DNA of 64,000 bases from the NCBI RefSeq assembly GCF_012584445.1, contig NZ_JABAHI010000008.1, positions 1,426,001-1,490,000 of the forward strand, given 5' to 3'. Numbering within the stretch: the first letter of the stretch is position 1; every line of letters starts with the position of its first letter. The stretch comes from Olsenella sp. KGMB02461. Its GTDB lineage: Bacteria > Actinomycetota > Coriobacteriia > Coriobacteriales > Atopobiaceae. The notes beneath the pieces were generated by a model. That model was not told the DNA's origin. It searched no databases and worked only from the letters and a program-made list of their open reading frames with translations. Positions 37,912-46,591 of the stretch are shown here, piece after piece. A program made the position numbers and the translations under genes.

Positions 37912-38814
37912 ATGGGACGCTTGCAGACACGCCGCCGCAGCCAGCCGCTCGTGCTCACTCCACAGCCCAAGGTGTCCCAAAGGGCCCCCAAGATCGTCTT
38001 CTCCGATCTGGACGGGTCCTTTCTTACCTCTGCTAAAACGGTGCACCCTGTCAATCAGGAAGCCCTGCGCCGGCTGGCCTTGGCACAGATCCCCTTTGTG
38101 GCCTGCAGCGGCCGTCCGCTCTCCAGTCTTCAGGACCAGGTAAGCCAGCTGGGCTGCCGCTACCTCATCGCCTCCAATGGTGCAAATATCTATGACTGCC
38201 AGGAGGGAAGGACGCTGTTCTCGGCAGGGGTGGATCCTGCGGCTGCCCTCGCCCTTATGGATGCCGTGAGCGACATGGATGTAGTGGTCGATTTGGTGGT
38301 GGACGGATGCCTCTATAGCCAGCGAGGCTCGCTGGGGCGTTATGAGGGCCTGGGAGTAGGCCCCGAATCGCTGGCCACTCATCTCAAGCTGGTGCATCCT
38401 GTGGACGAGCCGCTGCGCCGGCTGGCGAGCGCCGGCGGCGCCATCGACCGCATGGGCGTCTGGTATGGGCCGCGAAGCGATTTCGAGGCCATCTGCGCCC
38501 AGGTAGACGCCCTCGACGGACTTCGCTGGATCGACTCCGAGGAACACGTCGTCGAGATGGTGGCTGCAGGCGTCTCCAAGGGGGCGGCGCTCATGTGGCT
38601 CTGCGAGCACCTGGGTGTTGACCGGGCGCGCTCGGTGGCCTTTGGCAACGGCGGCAACGACATCGAGATGCTCGAGGCCGCCGGCGACGGAGTGGCCCTC
38701 TGCAACTCGCAGCCGCAGGTGCCGTCTCACGCAAACCACCTCACGGCCCGGGACAACGACCAGGGAGGCTGCGGCCTCTACCTGCTGGATCTTCTGGAGC
38801 GCACCACGCTTTAA
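37912..38814 (+). CDS. HAD-superfamily (Cof-type) phosphatase, second copy
   Basis: A 300-residue protein with motif I FSDLDGSFLT, motif II ACSGRPLSS, a C2 cap, GVSKGAALMWL and motif IV FGNGGNDIEMLEAAG. It begins 3 bp after the kinase stop, so it is cotranslated. It is the last gene before the hairpin at 38881. The substrate is presumably a sugar phosphate of the same route. Confidence 0.84.
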   Translation: MGRLQTRRRSQPLVLTPQPKVSQRAPKIVFSDLDGSFLTSAKTVHPVNQEALRRLALAQIPFVACSGRPLSSLQDQVSQLGCRYLIASNGANIYDCQEGRTLFSAGVDPAAALALMDAVSDMDVVVDLVVDGCLYSQRGSLGRYEGLGVGPESLATHLKLVHPVDEPLRRLASAGGAIDRMGVWYGPRSDFEAICAQVDALDGLRWIDSEEHVVEMVAAGVSKGAALMWLCEHLGVDRARSVAFGNGGNDIEMLEAAGDGVALCNSQPQVPSHANHLTARDNDQGGCGLYLLDLLERTTL

Positions 38815-39148
38815 CGTTACACGCTAACCTTGCGGCGCATCCCGATGCAGTGCAGCCATAATCTATAGTGCATAAAATGAGGGGTCCTTATCGGTAATGC
38901 CGAGAAGGACCCCCATTGCATGACGGGGCTGCGCCGGTGGCGGGGAAAGGCGAGCGGTAGGCCCGGGGCAAGGTGAGTGGCAGAGCTGCTCTGGGGTATT
39001 CAGGGCGACGGGCTTTTTAGGTACTCTTAGCTAATCTTGTGAATCTGAGTGCCCTCAAGATGGCCAGGCATGAGCGGGGGTTTTGATCTGGGACCCTCGC
39101 GAGCCTTGACAGCGCCTAGGGGCGAGCTATCCCGAGAGGAGGGAAGCC
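38815..39148. other. Intergenic region before RpiR copy 2
   Basis: 334 bp without a gene. It holds the hairpin 38881-38914 and then a GC-rich stretch with no feature I can name; the rpiR promoter presumably lies near 39020-39110. Confidence 0.4.
38881..38914. terminator. Terminator-like hairpin carrying the motif core
   Basis: GGGGTCCTT/AAGGACCCC outer stem with an inner TCGG/CCGA. The 3' arm contains TGCCGAGAAG. On the minus strand it is followed by TCATTTTAT; on plus there is little T-run. Confidence 0.55.
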
Positions 39149-39931
39149 ATGGAAGACGGACGCATTCACGTGCTCATGTCGCTGTTTGACATCTATAACG
39201 AGAATGAGCCTGACCAGCTTTCCCACACCATCGCTGAGTATCTTTTGACTCACTTTGAGTCCATCGGCTCCATGACGCTCCAAGAGGTGATGGATGCGGG
39301 GTTTGTGTCGCGGTCGGGAGTCAGGCGGTTTTGCCAATCCATTGGGATGGAAAACTTCTCAGCCCTGCGCAACCAGGCAGGGGAGTGGGAGGAGTTTCGC
39401 CACTACTATCTGGCAGCGGCGTCACGGCCTGCAGACTACAAGATGTCCGCGCGCCAGGCCATGGTGGAGATCTTCGATTCTGTCGACCGGTTGCAGGAGG
39501 ACGGCATTTTGCAGCGTTTGAGCCAGAGGGTGAGCGCCAGCTCCAAGGTGGTGCTCTTCTCGGCAGAGTCTTCTGCGGGCGCGGTGACCGACTTCCAATA
39601 CGCCATGCTGGTCTCGGGCAAGCTGGTGCAGCTGGTGACCGAGTGCAAGCCCTCTGTGGAGGCGGTGCGCAACTTAGGGCCTCAGGACCTGCTGCTGGTG
39701 GTGTCTTCCTCGGGATCCTTCGCGCTGCGGCAACAGGCCCAGGTGGAGAGCTCGGGGGCTGCCAAGGTGCTCATCACTGCCAACGACGACCCGGAGCTTC
39801 ACGGACTCTACGACGAGGTGGTCCTTATGGGGCCGCCTCTGGCCGAGCACGTGGCGCCTCACCGCGTCTACGCGCTTTTTGGCACAGCCTACCTGTTGAA
39901 CCGGCTGCTGGAGGACTACGTCTCCGAGTAG
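39149..39931 (+). CDS. RpiR-family regulator with SIS domain (copy 2)
   Basis: A 260-residue paralogue of the 30217-31050 gene: the same VMDAGFVSRSGVRRFCQSIG HTH and an SIS domain (KVVLFSAESSAGAV, DLLLVVSSSGSF). Downstream parts diverge, so the ligands may differ. GAGGAGGGAAG precedes the ATG. The two copies flank the PTS/aldolase/kinase genes. Confidence 0.83.
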   Translation: MEDGRIHVLMSLFDIYNENEPDQLSHTIAEYLLTHFESIGSMTLQEVMDAGFVSRSGVRRFCQSIGMENFSALRNQAGEWEEFRHYYLAAASRPADYKMSARQAMVEIFDSVDRLQEDGILQRLSQRVSASSKVVLFSAESSAGAVTDFQYAMLVSGKLVQLVTECKPSVEAVRNLGPQDLLLVVSSSGSFALRQQAQVESSGAAKVLITANDDPELHGLYDEVVLMGPPLAEHVAPHRVYALFGTAYLLNRLLEDYVSE

Positions 39932-40083
39932 ATGCGCGGGGCTGGAGCGTTTCTGTCGGGCGTAACGAGTTTGCGGCGATGCATGTGCTGATAACGTAGT
40001 GATAAAAATATGGCAAAAAGTATCGTTAAAAATCCTGCGATTGCGCTAATGATACTTTCTTGGCGTTAGAATGGCATTACTGA

Positions 40084-40121
40084 TTTTAACGCTAGAAAAT
40101 CGTCAAAAAATAGCGTTAAAA
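40084..40121. promoter_or_regulatory. 11-bp perfect inverted repeat in AT-rich DNA before fic
   Basis: TTTTAACGCTA (40084-40094) and TAGCGTTAAAA (40111-40121). Related GCGTTA words recur nearby (40024, 40065). Possibly an operator left from a lost upstream gene, or an element end. Confidence 0.45.
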
Positions 40122-41022
40122 AGGAAATGATGATATTCTTGATCCGCAAAACAAATATGCACAAGAAGAAGTGGCAGATGTAGTGCGTTATGTAGACGCC
40201 ACTGATTATGCCGTCGAGGCGATGGGTTCCCTTCCGATCTCTAAACGCTTGCTCAAAGAAGTCCATTCAAGACTTTTGCATAACGTAAGAGGTGCAGATA
40301 AAGACCCTGGCGAGCTTCGGCATTCGCAAAACTGGGTGGGTCCAGGCGGATCTACTATTGCCAATGCGCCCTATATCCCGCCTAATCCAGAAGATATGAT
40401 GAATGCGCTTACGGATTTAGGGCTTTTTATTAACTCTGAGGCGCCTGTCGATCCGGTAATTAAAGCAGCGCTAGTGCATTATCAATTTGAAACTATCCAT
40501 CCATTTCTTGATGGCAATGGGCGATTGGGCAGGTTGCTCATCACGCTCTGCCTCATGGAGTGGAATGTGCTCTCCAGGCCGGTGTTTTATCCTTCCTACC
40601 ATCTCAAGCTGAGGTGTAGCGAATACTACGAGCGCTTGATGGACGTACGCTTACATGGCAATTATGAGGGATGGATAGACTTCTTCTGCAAAGCAATGAA
40701 CGATGCTGCAGTGGATGCAAAAGCCTCTATGGATCGACTTGTGAAGCTGCATAATCAGGATTCTCAATTGATCGACGACACCCCGGGTATTGGCTCTGCG
40801 AATGCCCATCGCATGTTAGAGCTATTAGAAGGCCATCCTATCGTGGCGGTGGGAATGGCAGGCGAGCAGCTGGGGGTAAGCCGTGCCACTGCAGGCAAGC
40901 TCGTAGATCGTTTTTGCGATTTGGGCATTCTGAAGCAGACTGACGAGTCTAGGCAACGCCACCGTTCTTTCGTCTATGAGAACTATTTGGCGATTCTCCG
41001 AGAAGGTGGAGAGCCGCTTTAG
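40120..41022 (+). pseudogene. 5'-truncated Fic-family AMP-transferase gene
   Basis: The frame runs from the stop at 40117-40119 with no ATG near; the first GTG is at 40171. The intact part has the FIC core with HPFLDGNGRLGR (about 40498), the active-site motif, and a C-terminal winged helix (LGVSRATAGKLVDRFCDLGIL). Homology-like sequence (DILDPQNKYAQEEVADVVR) continues upstream of 40171 into the frame, but the Fic_N domain with the inhibitory SSxIEGT motif of full-length members (~370 residues) is missing. The gene is AT-rich against its neighbours, which suggests transfer. It is either a remnant or a product started at GTG. Confidence 0.7.
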
Positions 41023-41050
41023 CGGCAATTCGCATCGATGACTATCCAAC

Positions 41051-41135
41051 TTGTGTTTTCGGGACTTCGTCGCCCTCGGCAAACGTAAACGCCCAGAGCG
41101 ACGAAGCAGCGAAAACACAAAAAGCAAGCTGCAAG
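41051..41135 (+). repeat. 85-bp hairpin repeat, copy 2 (right bracket)
   Basis: Direct copy of 30048-30132, better paired here: TTGTGTTTTCG with CGAAAACACAA, and TTCGTCGC with GCGACGAA. It lies 28 bp after the fic stop. Confidence 0.75.
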
Positions 41136-41199
41136 TTCCTGTACACCTGAAGAGCTAGCAGCTCAGAATGTTCCGTTGGGATCCTTGTCTGTGCCGGTC

Positions 41200-41814
41200 C
41201 TACCCCTCCAGCACATGGATGCGGCCCAGCTCGTCCATCTTCACCCGGTCGGCGGCAAGCCAGCGCAGCACCTCGGGGTAAAGCTCGTGCTCCACCTCAT
41301 GGATGGCGGCCTCCAGCTGGTCGCGGTCCCAGCCCTCCTCCACGGCCACCGGACGCTGGGCGATGATGGGGCCGCGGTCGTACTCGGCGTTGGCCAGATG
41401 CACCGTGACGCCGGTGACCTTGACGCCGTAGTCAAAAGCCTCGTTGATGGCGTGGGCCCCCGGGAAGCTGGGCAGCAGCGCAGGATGCAGGTTGAGCACC
41501 GCGTTGGGGAAGGTCAGAAGGATCGCTGGCCCCACCTTGCGCATGTAGCCCGCCATGACCACGTAGTCCACCTCATGTTGGCGCAGCGTGGAGGCGATGA
41601 CCTCGTCGGCGGTCTCGGGGCTGGCGTAGACCTCCTTTGAGAGCGCCATCGTGGGGATGCCAGCCTCGGCTGCGCGCTTCAAGCCCTTGGCAGAAGGCCG
41701 AGAAGAGATCACCACCTCGATAGTGGCATCCAGGGAGCCCTCGGCGATGGCGTCGATGATGGCTTGCAGGTTGGTGCCGCTTCCGCTGATAAGCGCGCCA
41801 AGCTTGATGGTCAC
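41200..41814 (-). CDS. purN: Phosphoribosylglycinamide formyltransferase
   Basis: A 204-residue protein with LGALISGSGTNLQAI, the catalytic NLHPALLPSFPG segment (Asn, His) and the GVTVHLANAEYDRGPII loop with the catalytic Asp. It transfers formyl from 10-formyl-THF to GAR. The GTG start at 41814 has AAGGAGCCCC upstream. It is on the opposite strand from the other pur genes and separated from purM by the 11-kb block. Confidence 0.96.
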   Translation of the reverse strand: MTIKLGALISGSGTNLQAIIDAIAEGSLDATIEVVISSRPSAKGLKRAAEAGIPTMALSKEVYASPETADEVIASTLRQHEVDYVVMAGYMRKVGPAILLTFPNAVLNLHPALLPSFPGAHAINEAFDYGVKVTGVTVHLANAEYDRGPIIAQRPVAVEEGWDRDQLEAAIHEVEHELYPEVLRWLAADRVKMDELGRIHVLEG

Positions 41815-42016
41815 AGGGGCTCCTTGGATCGATGGCGATATCTAGGTGAATCGCGCTGAGTTGCGGGACAAACCAATTCGCAGCCGCCCCGCGAGAGCGT
41901 GGCTCTAAGTATAAGGCGCTGCAGGTTCCCAGTATAAGGGGACATCGGGCCCGCTGCATGGGTGAGGGGTGTGGCGCCGGGCCCTAAAGGGCTGGGCGGC
42001 CCTTGCATCACACCTT

Positions 42017-42853
42017 CTAGGGGGCCCAGAAGAGCGTTTTAAGCTCGGCACGGTTGCCCACATCGCACTTGTGCACGATGTTGTAGACGTGGGTCTTGAC
42101 AGTGCCCACCGACACCACCAGAGTATCGGCGATCTGCTGGTTGGTGCGCCCGGCCAACACCAGCGCCAACACTTCCTCTTCGCGAGGCGTGAGGCCGTGG
42201 TCGGCGCCAAAGCGGGGCATCAATTCATCTACGTGTGCCGAGAAGGTCGCGTCTCCTGCGGCCTGGGCGCCCTCGGCGGTCCCGGCGCCGGTGGTGGTTC
42301 CGGTGGGGGTGGCGGGGTTTGTCGGCAAGGAAGTGGGCGCGGGACTAGGTTGCCGGTGAGCCTGGGGTTGGGAGCGCATCCTAAAGGAGAGCTCGCGCCA
42401 GGCGATCCTTCCGGTGAAGAAGGCAAAGACGACGACCATGGCGTTCTCGCAGAAGTTGCGCTCGGAGAGGTAGGGAGTGATGCCCAGCTCTTTGGCGGGT
42501 GGCAACACCAGGATGACAAGGGCGTCTTCCAGACACACCAGCACCACTTCTACCAGCAGCACCCACATAAGCCAGCGGTGGCGGCCCAGCCATTGGCGCT
42601 CTTGGCTGGTGGGGGCGCGGCGCAGGGTGGAAAGGCTGTAGAGGGCCATGAAAAGGCAGAAGACCTGTCGGCAGGTGTAGTAGCAAAACTGGCGCAAGGC
42701 CCCGTAGGGCATGAAGAGCAGGCAGGCGCCTTGGGCCAAGAAGAAAAGGGCAGCGGGAATGGCCAATCGCCTGAGAGAAAACCGCTCAACGGCTAAAAGC
42801 ACATAGGCCCATAGGGATCCCCAGAGCACGCAGGCGATGAGGGTGCGGGTCAA
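42017..42853 (-). CDS. Membrane-bound LuxR-family regulator, AguR-like (3' part)
   Basis: The open frame gives a multi-helix membrane N-terminus, a Pro/Thr-rich linker, and a LuxR HTH at the end (LTPREEEVLALVLAGRTNQQIADTLVVSVGTVKTHV). Such one-component regulators include AguR, the agmatine-sensing activator of the agmatine operon in lactic bacteria (known). Protein-like coding continues upstream of the TTG at 42853 in this frame to about 42922 (FLDEFLHQNIAFP, then IDSYYAVTYPL), where it meets another frame; see the 5' fragment. Its position next to aguA supports control of that pathway. Confidence 0.75.
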   Translation of the reverse strand: MTRTLIACVLWGSLWAYVLLAVERFSLRRLAIPAALFFLAQGACLLFMPYGALRQFCYYTCRQVFCLFMALYSLSTLRRAPTSQERQWLGRHRWLMWVLLVEVVLVCLEDALVILVLPPAKELGITPYLSERNFCENAMVVVFAFFTGRIAWRELSFRMRSQPQAHRQPSPAPTSLPTNPATPTGTTTGAGTAEGAQAAGDATFSAHVDELMPRFGADHGLTPREEEVLALVLAGRTNQQIADTLVVSVGTVKTHVYNIVHKCDVGNRAELKTLFWAP

Positions 42854-42915
42854 AGGGTAGGTGACGGCGTAGTAGGAATCTATAGGAAACGCTATGTTTT
42901 GATGTAGAAACTCAT

Positions 42916-43077
42916 CTAAGAATTGACGCCCAGCTCTACGAAGTATGTGAGGAAGAAGAGGCCCGCGGCGGCAAAAGGCTTGCGTTTCGTGGCGTCAAAG
43001 GCGATCCATTGGTAGACGGAGGACATGAGGCAGAGCGCTAGGATTGCCATGGTGTAGCCAAAGAAAAAAGCATCCAC
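42916..43077 (-). pseudogene. 5' fragment of the LuxR-type regulator in a different frame
   Basis: A 53-codon ORF from GTG at 43077, with a strong GGGGGAGG ribosome site, encodes a hydrophobic N-terminus (MAILALCLMSSVYQWIAF, then LFFLTYFVELGV) and ends at a TAG at 42916-42918. The downstream membrane sequence continues in the -1 frame from about 42922. Joined, the product would be about 350 residues. No slippery heptamer is visible. So the gene is either frameshifted in this strain or the base call is wrong. Confidence 0.6.
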
Positions 43078-43450
43078 AGGAAAACCTCCCCCACGGAGTT
43101 TCGCATCTTAGGGCCGTGCATTATGCCCCCTAGAGTACCACGGGTGCTGCTCCATGGTTGAAAAAATTAGGGGAGCTTAGATGGAAGCGCATATATGTGA
43201 AGGAAGGGCTCAACCTCTTTGTACCAGGGGTTTATTTAGGGTTGATTTCTCCTAGCGGTCTCTCAACCTCAAATCGTCTTGTGTTCTTAGGGCGGTGGGC
43301 CGATATTCAAGACAGTTTCAGTCACAGCGGCCTATGAGAGGGCAAGGCGCCGTAGAGTCATGCCGCTTTCACAGAAGAGCCGCTCGTCCCAGGGCCCAGA
43401 GATTTCCCGGTGATCGTCTGGCGTCCCCAACCCCTAAGGAGGCTCTTGTC
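43078..43450. other. Regulatory region between the LuxR regulator and aguA
   Basis: 373 bp without a gene. It holds the divergent promoters and the shared leader element at 43229-43275. Confidence 0.5.
43229..43275 (+). promoter_or_regulatory. Shared agmatine-locus leader element, copy 1
   Basis: GGGTTTATTTAGGGTTGA, then TTTCTCC, a variable part, then CTCAACCTCAAAT. It matches 46969-47015 at most positions. The GGTTGA/TCAACC arms form a dyad. It is upstream of aguA by about 175 bp and is a candidate operator or leader RNA. Confidence 0.6.
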
Positions 43451-44653
43451 ATGCGCACTATCCCTGAGTCAGAGTCCACCCCCAAGGCCGACGGCTTTTA
43501 TATGCCGGCAGAGTTCGCACCTCAGAAGCGCGTGTGGATGGGCTGGCCTCATCGCACCGACACCTGGTCCTTTGGCGCCAAGCCTGCCCAGGAGCAGTAT
43601 GCAAACATCGCCCGCGCCATCTCTGAGTTCACCCCGGTGGTCATGTGCGCCAACGAGGCAGATTACGCCAACTGCAAGCGCGTCTTCGAAGAGGACGAGC
43701 GCGTCACCGTCATCGAGATGACCACCGACGACGCTTGGTTCCGCGACACCGGCGCCACTTTCGTGGTCAACGGCGAGGGCGAGTTGCGCGCCAACAACTG
43801 GCACTTCAACGCCTACGGCGGCCTGGTGGACGGCCTCTACTTCCCCTGGCGTGCCGACGACGAGATCGCCACCAAGATGGCCGAGCTGGCCGGCGCTCGC
43901 ACCTATCGTCCCGACGATATGATCCTCGAGGGCGGCTCCATCACCGTGGACGGTGAGGGCACCGTCATCGTCACCGACCAGTGCCTGCTCTCCCCCGGCC
44001 GCACCGCCTCCGCCGTGCGCGTAGACGAGCCCGACGCGGGCATTTGGCCCACCTTTGCCCTCAAGTTCGAGCCCTGGAGCGAGCCGCTGCGCGCCTACAT
44101 GGACGAGCACCTCAAGGAGTACCTGGGCGTCGAGAAGGTCATCTGGGTCAAGGAGGGCATTGACCCCGAGGAGACCAACGGCCACATCGACGACGTCGCC
44201 ACCTTCATCGCCCCTGGCGTTGTGGCCGTCATCTGGACCGACGACCCTGACTACCCCTTCTACAGCCAGTGCCACGACGCCTACGAGACCCTCTCCAATG
44301 CCACTGACGCCAAGGGCCGCCAGCTCAAGGTCTACAAGCTCCCCATGCCGGTGAACCCCCTGTACATGACCCAGGAGGCCTGCGACTCCATCGACGTGGA
44401 CGAGAATGCCGAGCCCCGTGTCCCCGATGAGCCCCTCATCGCCTCCTACATGAACTACCTGGTCACCAACCACGGCGTTATCGTGCCTCAGTACGGCGAC
44501 GTGAACGACCAGCTGGCTGTTGACACTCTCCAGAAGATCTACGACGAGACCTGGGGCGAGGGCGTCTATAAGTGCGTGGGCGTCAAGAGCGAGCAGGTAG
44601 TCTACGGCGGCGGCAACATCCACTGCATCACCCAGCAGGAGCCTCTTGCCTAA
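43451..44653 (+). CDS. aguA: Agmatine deiminase
   Basis: A 400-residue protein, the size of bacterial agmatine deiminases. The MGWPHRTDTW opening, TTDDAWFRDTGATFVVN, the ILEGGSITVDGEG segment, NGHIDDVATFI and the catalytic Cys in GGGNIHCITQQ are all present. It converts agmatine to N-carbamoylputrescine and ammonia. The ATG at 43451 follows TAAGGAGG; the longer frame from 43295 is not used. It has its own terminator at 44772, so it is a single-gene transcript here. Confidence 0.95.
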   Translation: MRTIPESESTPKADGFYMPAEFAPQKRVWMGWPHRTDTWSFGAKPAQEQYANIARAISEFTPVVMCANEADYANCKRVFEEDERVTVIEMTTDDAWFRDTGATFVVNGEGELRANNWHFNAYGGLVDGLYFPWRADDEIATKMAELAGARTYRPDDMILEGGSITVDGEGTVIVTDQCLLSPGRTASAVRVDEPDAGIWPTFALKFEPWSEPLRAYMDEHLKEYLGVEKVIWVKEGIDPEETNGHIDDVATFIAPGVVAVIWTDDPDYPFYSQCHDAYETLSNATDAKGRQLKVYKLPMPVNPLYMTQEACDSIDVDENAEPRVPDEPLIASYMNYLVTNHGVIVPQYGDVNDQLAVDTLQKIYDETWGEGVYKCVGVKSEQVVYGGGNIHCITQQEPLA

Positions 44654-44771
44654 AAGTGTGCTTCGCCTCCAACCTTAGGCACACTCCCTAGGCACAAGCC
44701 CCTGTACCCTCCCGTGCGCCCTTGTGGAGTGCCGGCTCCTCAAGGCGCCCTCAAAGACCGATGTCTTTCCC

Positions 44772-44808
44772 AAGACCTCGCAGGACCATAGAGCCTGCGG
44801 GGTCTTTT
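44772..44808 (+). terminator. Terminator after aguA
   Basis: AAGACC(T)CGCAGG/CCTGCGGGGTCTT stem with one wobble pair, followed by TTTT. Confidence 0.75.
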
Positions 44809-44901
44809 GGGGTGGGGCGGCTTAAATCAGGCGATAGCAAATTGAGGCGCCTATTAGCCGGTGCACTTACTAAGTGCTTAGCCAATGCGTCCTTGGTAGG
44901 T

Positions 44902-45017
44902 GCGCCTACTAAGTACTTTTTTAGGCTTTCGCGCGGCTTGGAAAGGAAAAAAGTACTTAGTAGCCGATAAAAATGCAGGTCAAGCAGATTGCCTACTAAG
45001 CATATGTACTTAGTAGG
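44902..45017. repeat. Composite CTACTAAGTACTT repeat, left copy
   Basis: First hairpin: CCTACTAAGTACTTTTTT (44905-44922) and AAAAAAGTACTTAGTAG (44947-44963) around a loop with TCGCGCGGCT. Second: a nearly perfect palindrome at 44992-45017. The whole unit is a direct repeat of 46592-46708. A degenerate extra word lies at about 44867-44883. Confidence 0.85.
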
Positions 45018-45093
45018 TGAGAGGCGTGGTAGGTATGAGAAGCGTCAGGTATGAGAAGTGGCAGGCGCGAAGAGTGGTGGCAGTGAGGAGCGA

Positions 45094-45129
45094 CAGGCAT
45101 GGAGGAGAGCGAGCATACCTCCATGCCTG
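45094..45129 (-). terminator. Terminator of the nuclease-like gene
   Basis: Perfect 12-bp stem CAGGCATGGAGG/CCTCCATGCCTG just after the minus-strand stop at 45144. Confidence 0.6.
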
Positions 45130-45143
45130 ATGACGTAAGGGGA

Positions 45144-46154
45144 TTACCAAAAATCATGTGGGCCCAATACGGTTTGCCGGAGTTCAGCCTGTTTTGACTC
45201 CACTGGTGTCTGAAGAGGTACACCTAACTTTCGAGAGATTATCTCGGCAACGCGTTTTAAAGCGGATTCGCTATAAAGGGTCTGTGGGGTTATGGGGAGC
45301 ACTTCGATATCCATAGCCATAAGGGCGGCTATTCGCTGTCGGTCGTGAGTGTTGAGGGATTGGCTGTGGTACTCATCGCTGTCATACTCGACGTCGAGGG
45401 CGGCTTCGGGCCAGAAAAGGTCAGGTTTCACAGTCTTTTGGGCAGGCAGTAGCTGACGCGCGGATTCATTGAGCGCAATGCTAGGGTTTGCCTTGGGTTT
45501 TGGCAAGCCGTAGCCACCCAGTCGAGCGGGGCAGGTGAGCAGCAGGAGGAGTGCTGCCTCTGCGGGAGAAGCTAGGTTATTGATAAGGCAAGCGGCGGTG
45601 GACTGTGCTTTTTTCCGGCACCGCAACAGGGGGTTCATAGCTAAATAGTGCTGTATTGATTCGGCAGAGCAGAGGGGTGGGGCGCCGATAAAACCGCTGG
45701 TAAGATCCGGACGAGGCCGATACTGCCCGCATAACCAAGAGCCCAGGAGGAGCAGCTGGCTAGAGGTGAGTCTGCCGGCTGACTGGCGAAAATGCTCCAT
45801 CGGGGCAGTGAGATAGATGGCGCTTTCACAATCTTTAGGAAGAGAGGCCGGCCATAGCCGTACCAATGCTCCCGGCGGGAGGTCGGCTGTGCATACAGTT
45901 ACTGTGCAATTCTTGAGTCTGTGAGCCTTCGTTGGATCGTTCACCAGGAGGCTTGCAGTAGTGTCGCATGGACTCAGCGCCTGACGAATGTCATGGCTGT
46001 TTCTGTAGAGCCTTGATCTTTCGAGTAGGCCTATGGCCAATCTGTTTGCTTGGCTGTCGGCGAGAGCCATTCTTTGCTTCTCGGGGGTACATAGAAACTG
46101 GGATATCCCAGATATCAGGGCTAGATGAGCCGATATGCCACAAAGGATTAACAC
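45144..46154 (-). CDS. DUF559/Vsr-like PD-(D/E)XK nuclease-type protein, repeat-flanked
   Basis: A 336-residue protein. The C-terminal ~140 residues carry a Vsr/DUF559-like pattern: Glu199 (SPAEAALLLLL), Asp245 (VKPDLFW), Glu256 (LDVEYDSDEYH), an Arg pair (HDRQRIAAL) and IEVLPIT. The N-terminal ~190 residues resemble no family I can name, though such fusions recall AbiEi-like antitoxins. The GTG at 46154 follows GGAGGG; Met29 (46070) is an alternative. AT-richer than its neighbours and flanked by two composite repeats. Related endonucleases nick or cut DNA; function here is unknown. Confidence 0.6.
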   Translation of the reverse strand: MLILCGISAHLALISGISQFLCTPEKQRMALADSQANRLAIGLLERSRLYRNSHDIRQALSPCDTTASLLVNDPTKAHRLKNCTVTVCTADLPPGALVRLWPASLPKDCESAIYLTAPMEHFRQSAGRLTSSQLLLLGSWLCGQYRPRPDLTSGFIGAPPLCSAESIQHYLAMNPLLRCRKKAQSTAACLINNLASPAEAALLLLLTCPARLGGYGLPKPKANPSIALNESARQLLPAQKTVKPDLFWPEAALDVEYDSDEYHSQSLNTHDRQRIAALMAMDIEVLPITPQTLYSESALKRVAEIISRKLGVPLQTPVESKQAELRQTVLGPHDFW

Positions 46155-46591
46155 CGTACCCTCCGCCTATCAATATCAAAATAAAAATTTATCCGGAGGC
46201 TTGGCGGGCGACCGTTGCTTTTGGTAGCACTGCTTTTTGACGGCTGCCAAGGGGCGGCGTTTGCTTTCGCTGCGCTTTTGCTGCCACTTTGGCCTTGCGC
46301 CGTTTGGGGGAGAGCATTTTAGGTGTGCTGAATATCAGACATTCAACACGACAAGCTCCATGACAACGGAGCGCCCCTCCCGAGCCTCAAAACCCGGAGT
46401 TTTCATCACCAGGTTTCTCGAGCTTACTCTTTTGTGGGACATCCTTATGGGTAAAGGGGATGTCCACTATATTTCAATACCTTCATCCGTGCCTGGCCGT
46501 GGGTGCCCACATGTGCGCGGCCAAGCGATCCGGCGCGGTGGTCATCGGTGGGGCCCGCAGCCGGGGGCCACAGTTGGGTGACTCTGATCAA

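Larger units (their letters stand above)
44654..45143. other. Intergenic region with terminator, composite repeat and tandem words
   Basis: 490 bp without a gene. It has the aguA terminator, the left 116-bp composite repeat, two tandem AGGTATGAGAAG words (45031 and 45047) and the terminator of the nuclease gene. Confidence 0.6.

Noticed and set aside
46237-46581. Plus-strand frame of 114 codons
   Set aside because: Unusual composition, no family features and a hairpin inside; not supported as a gene.
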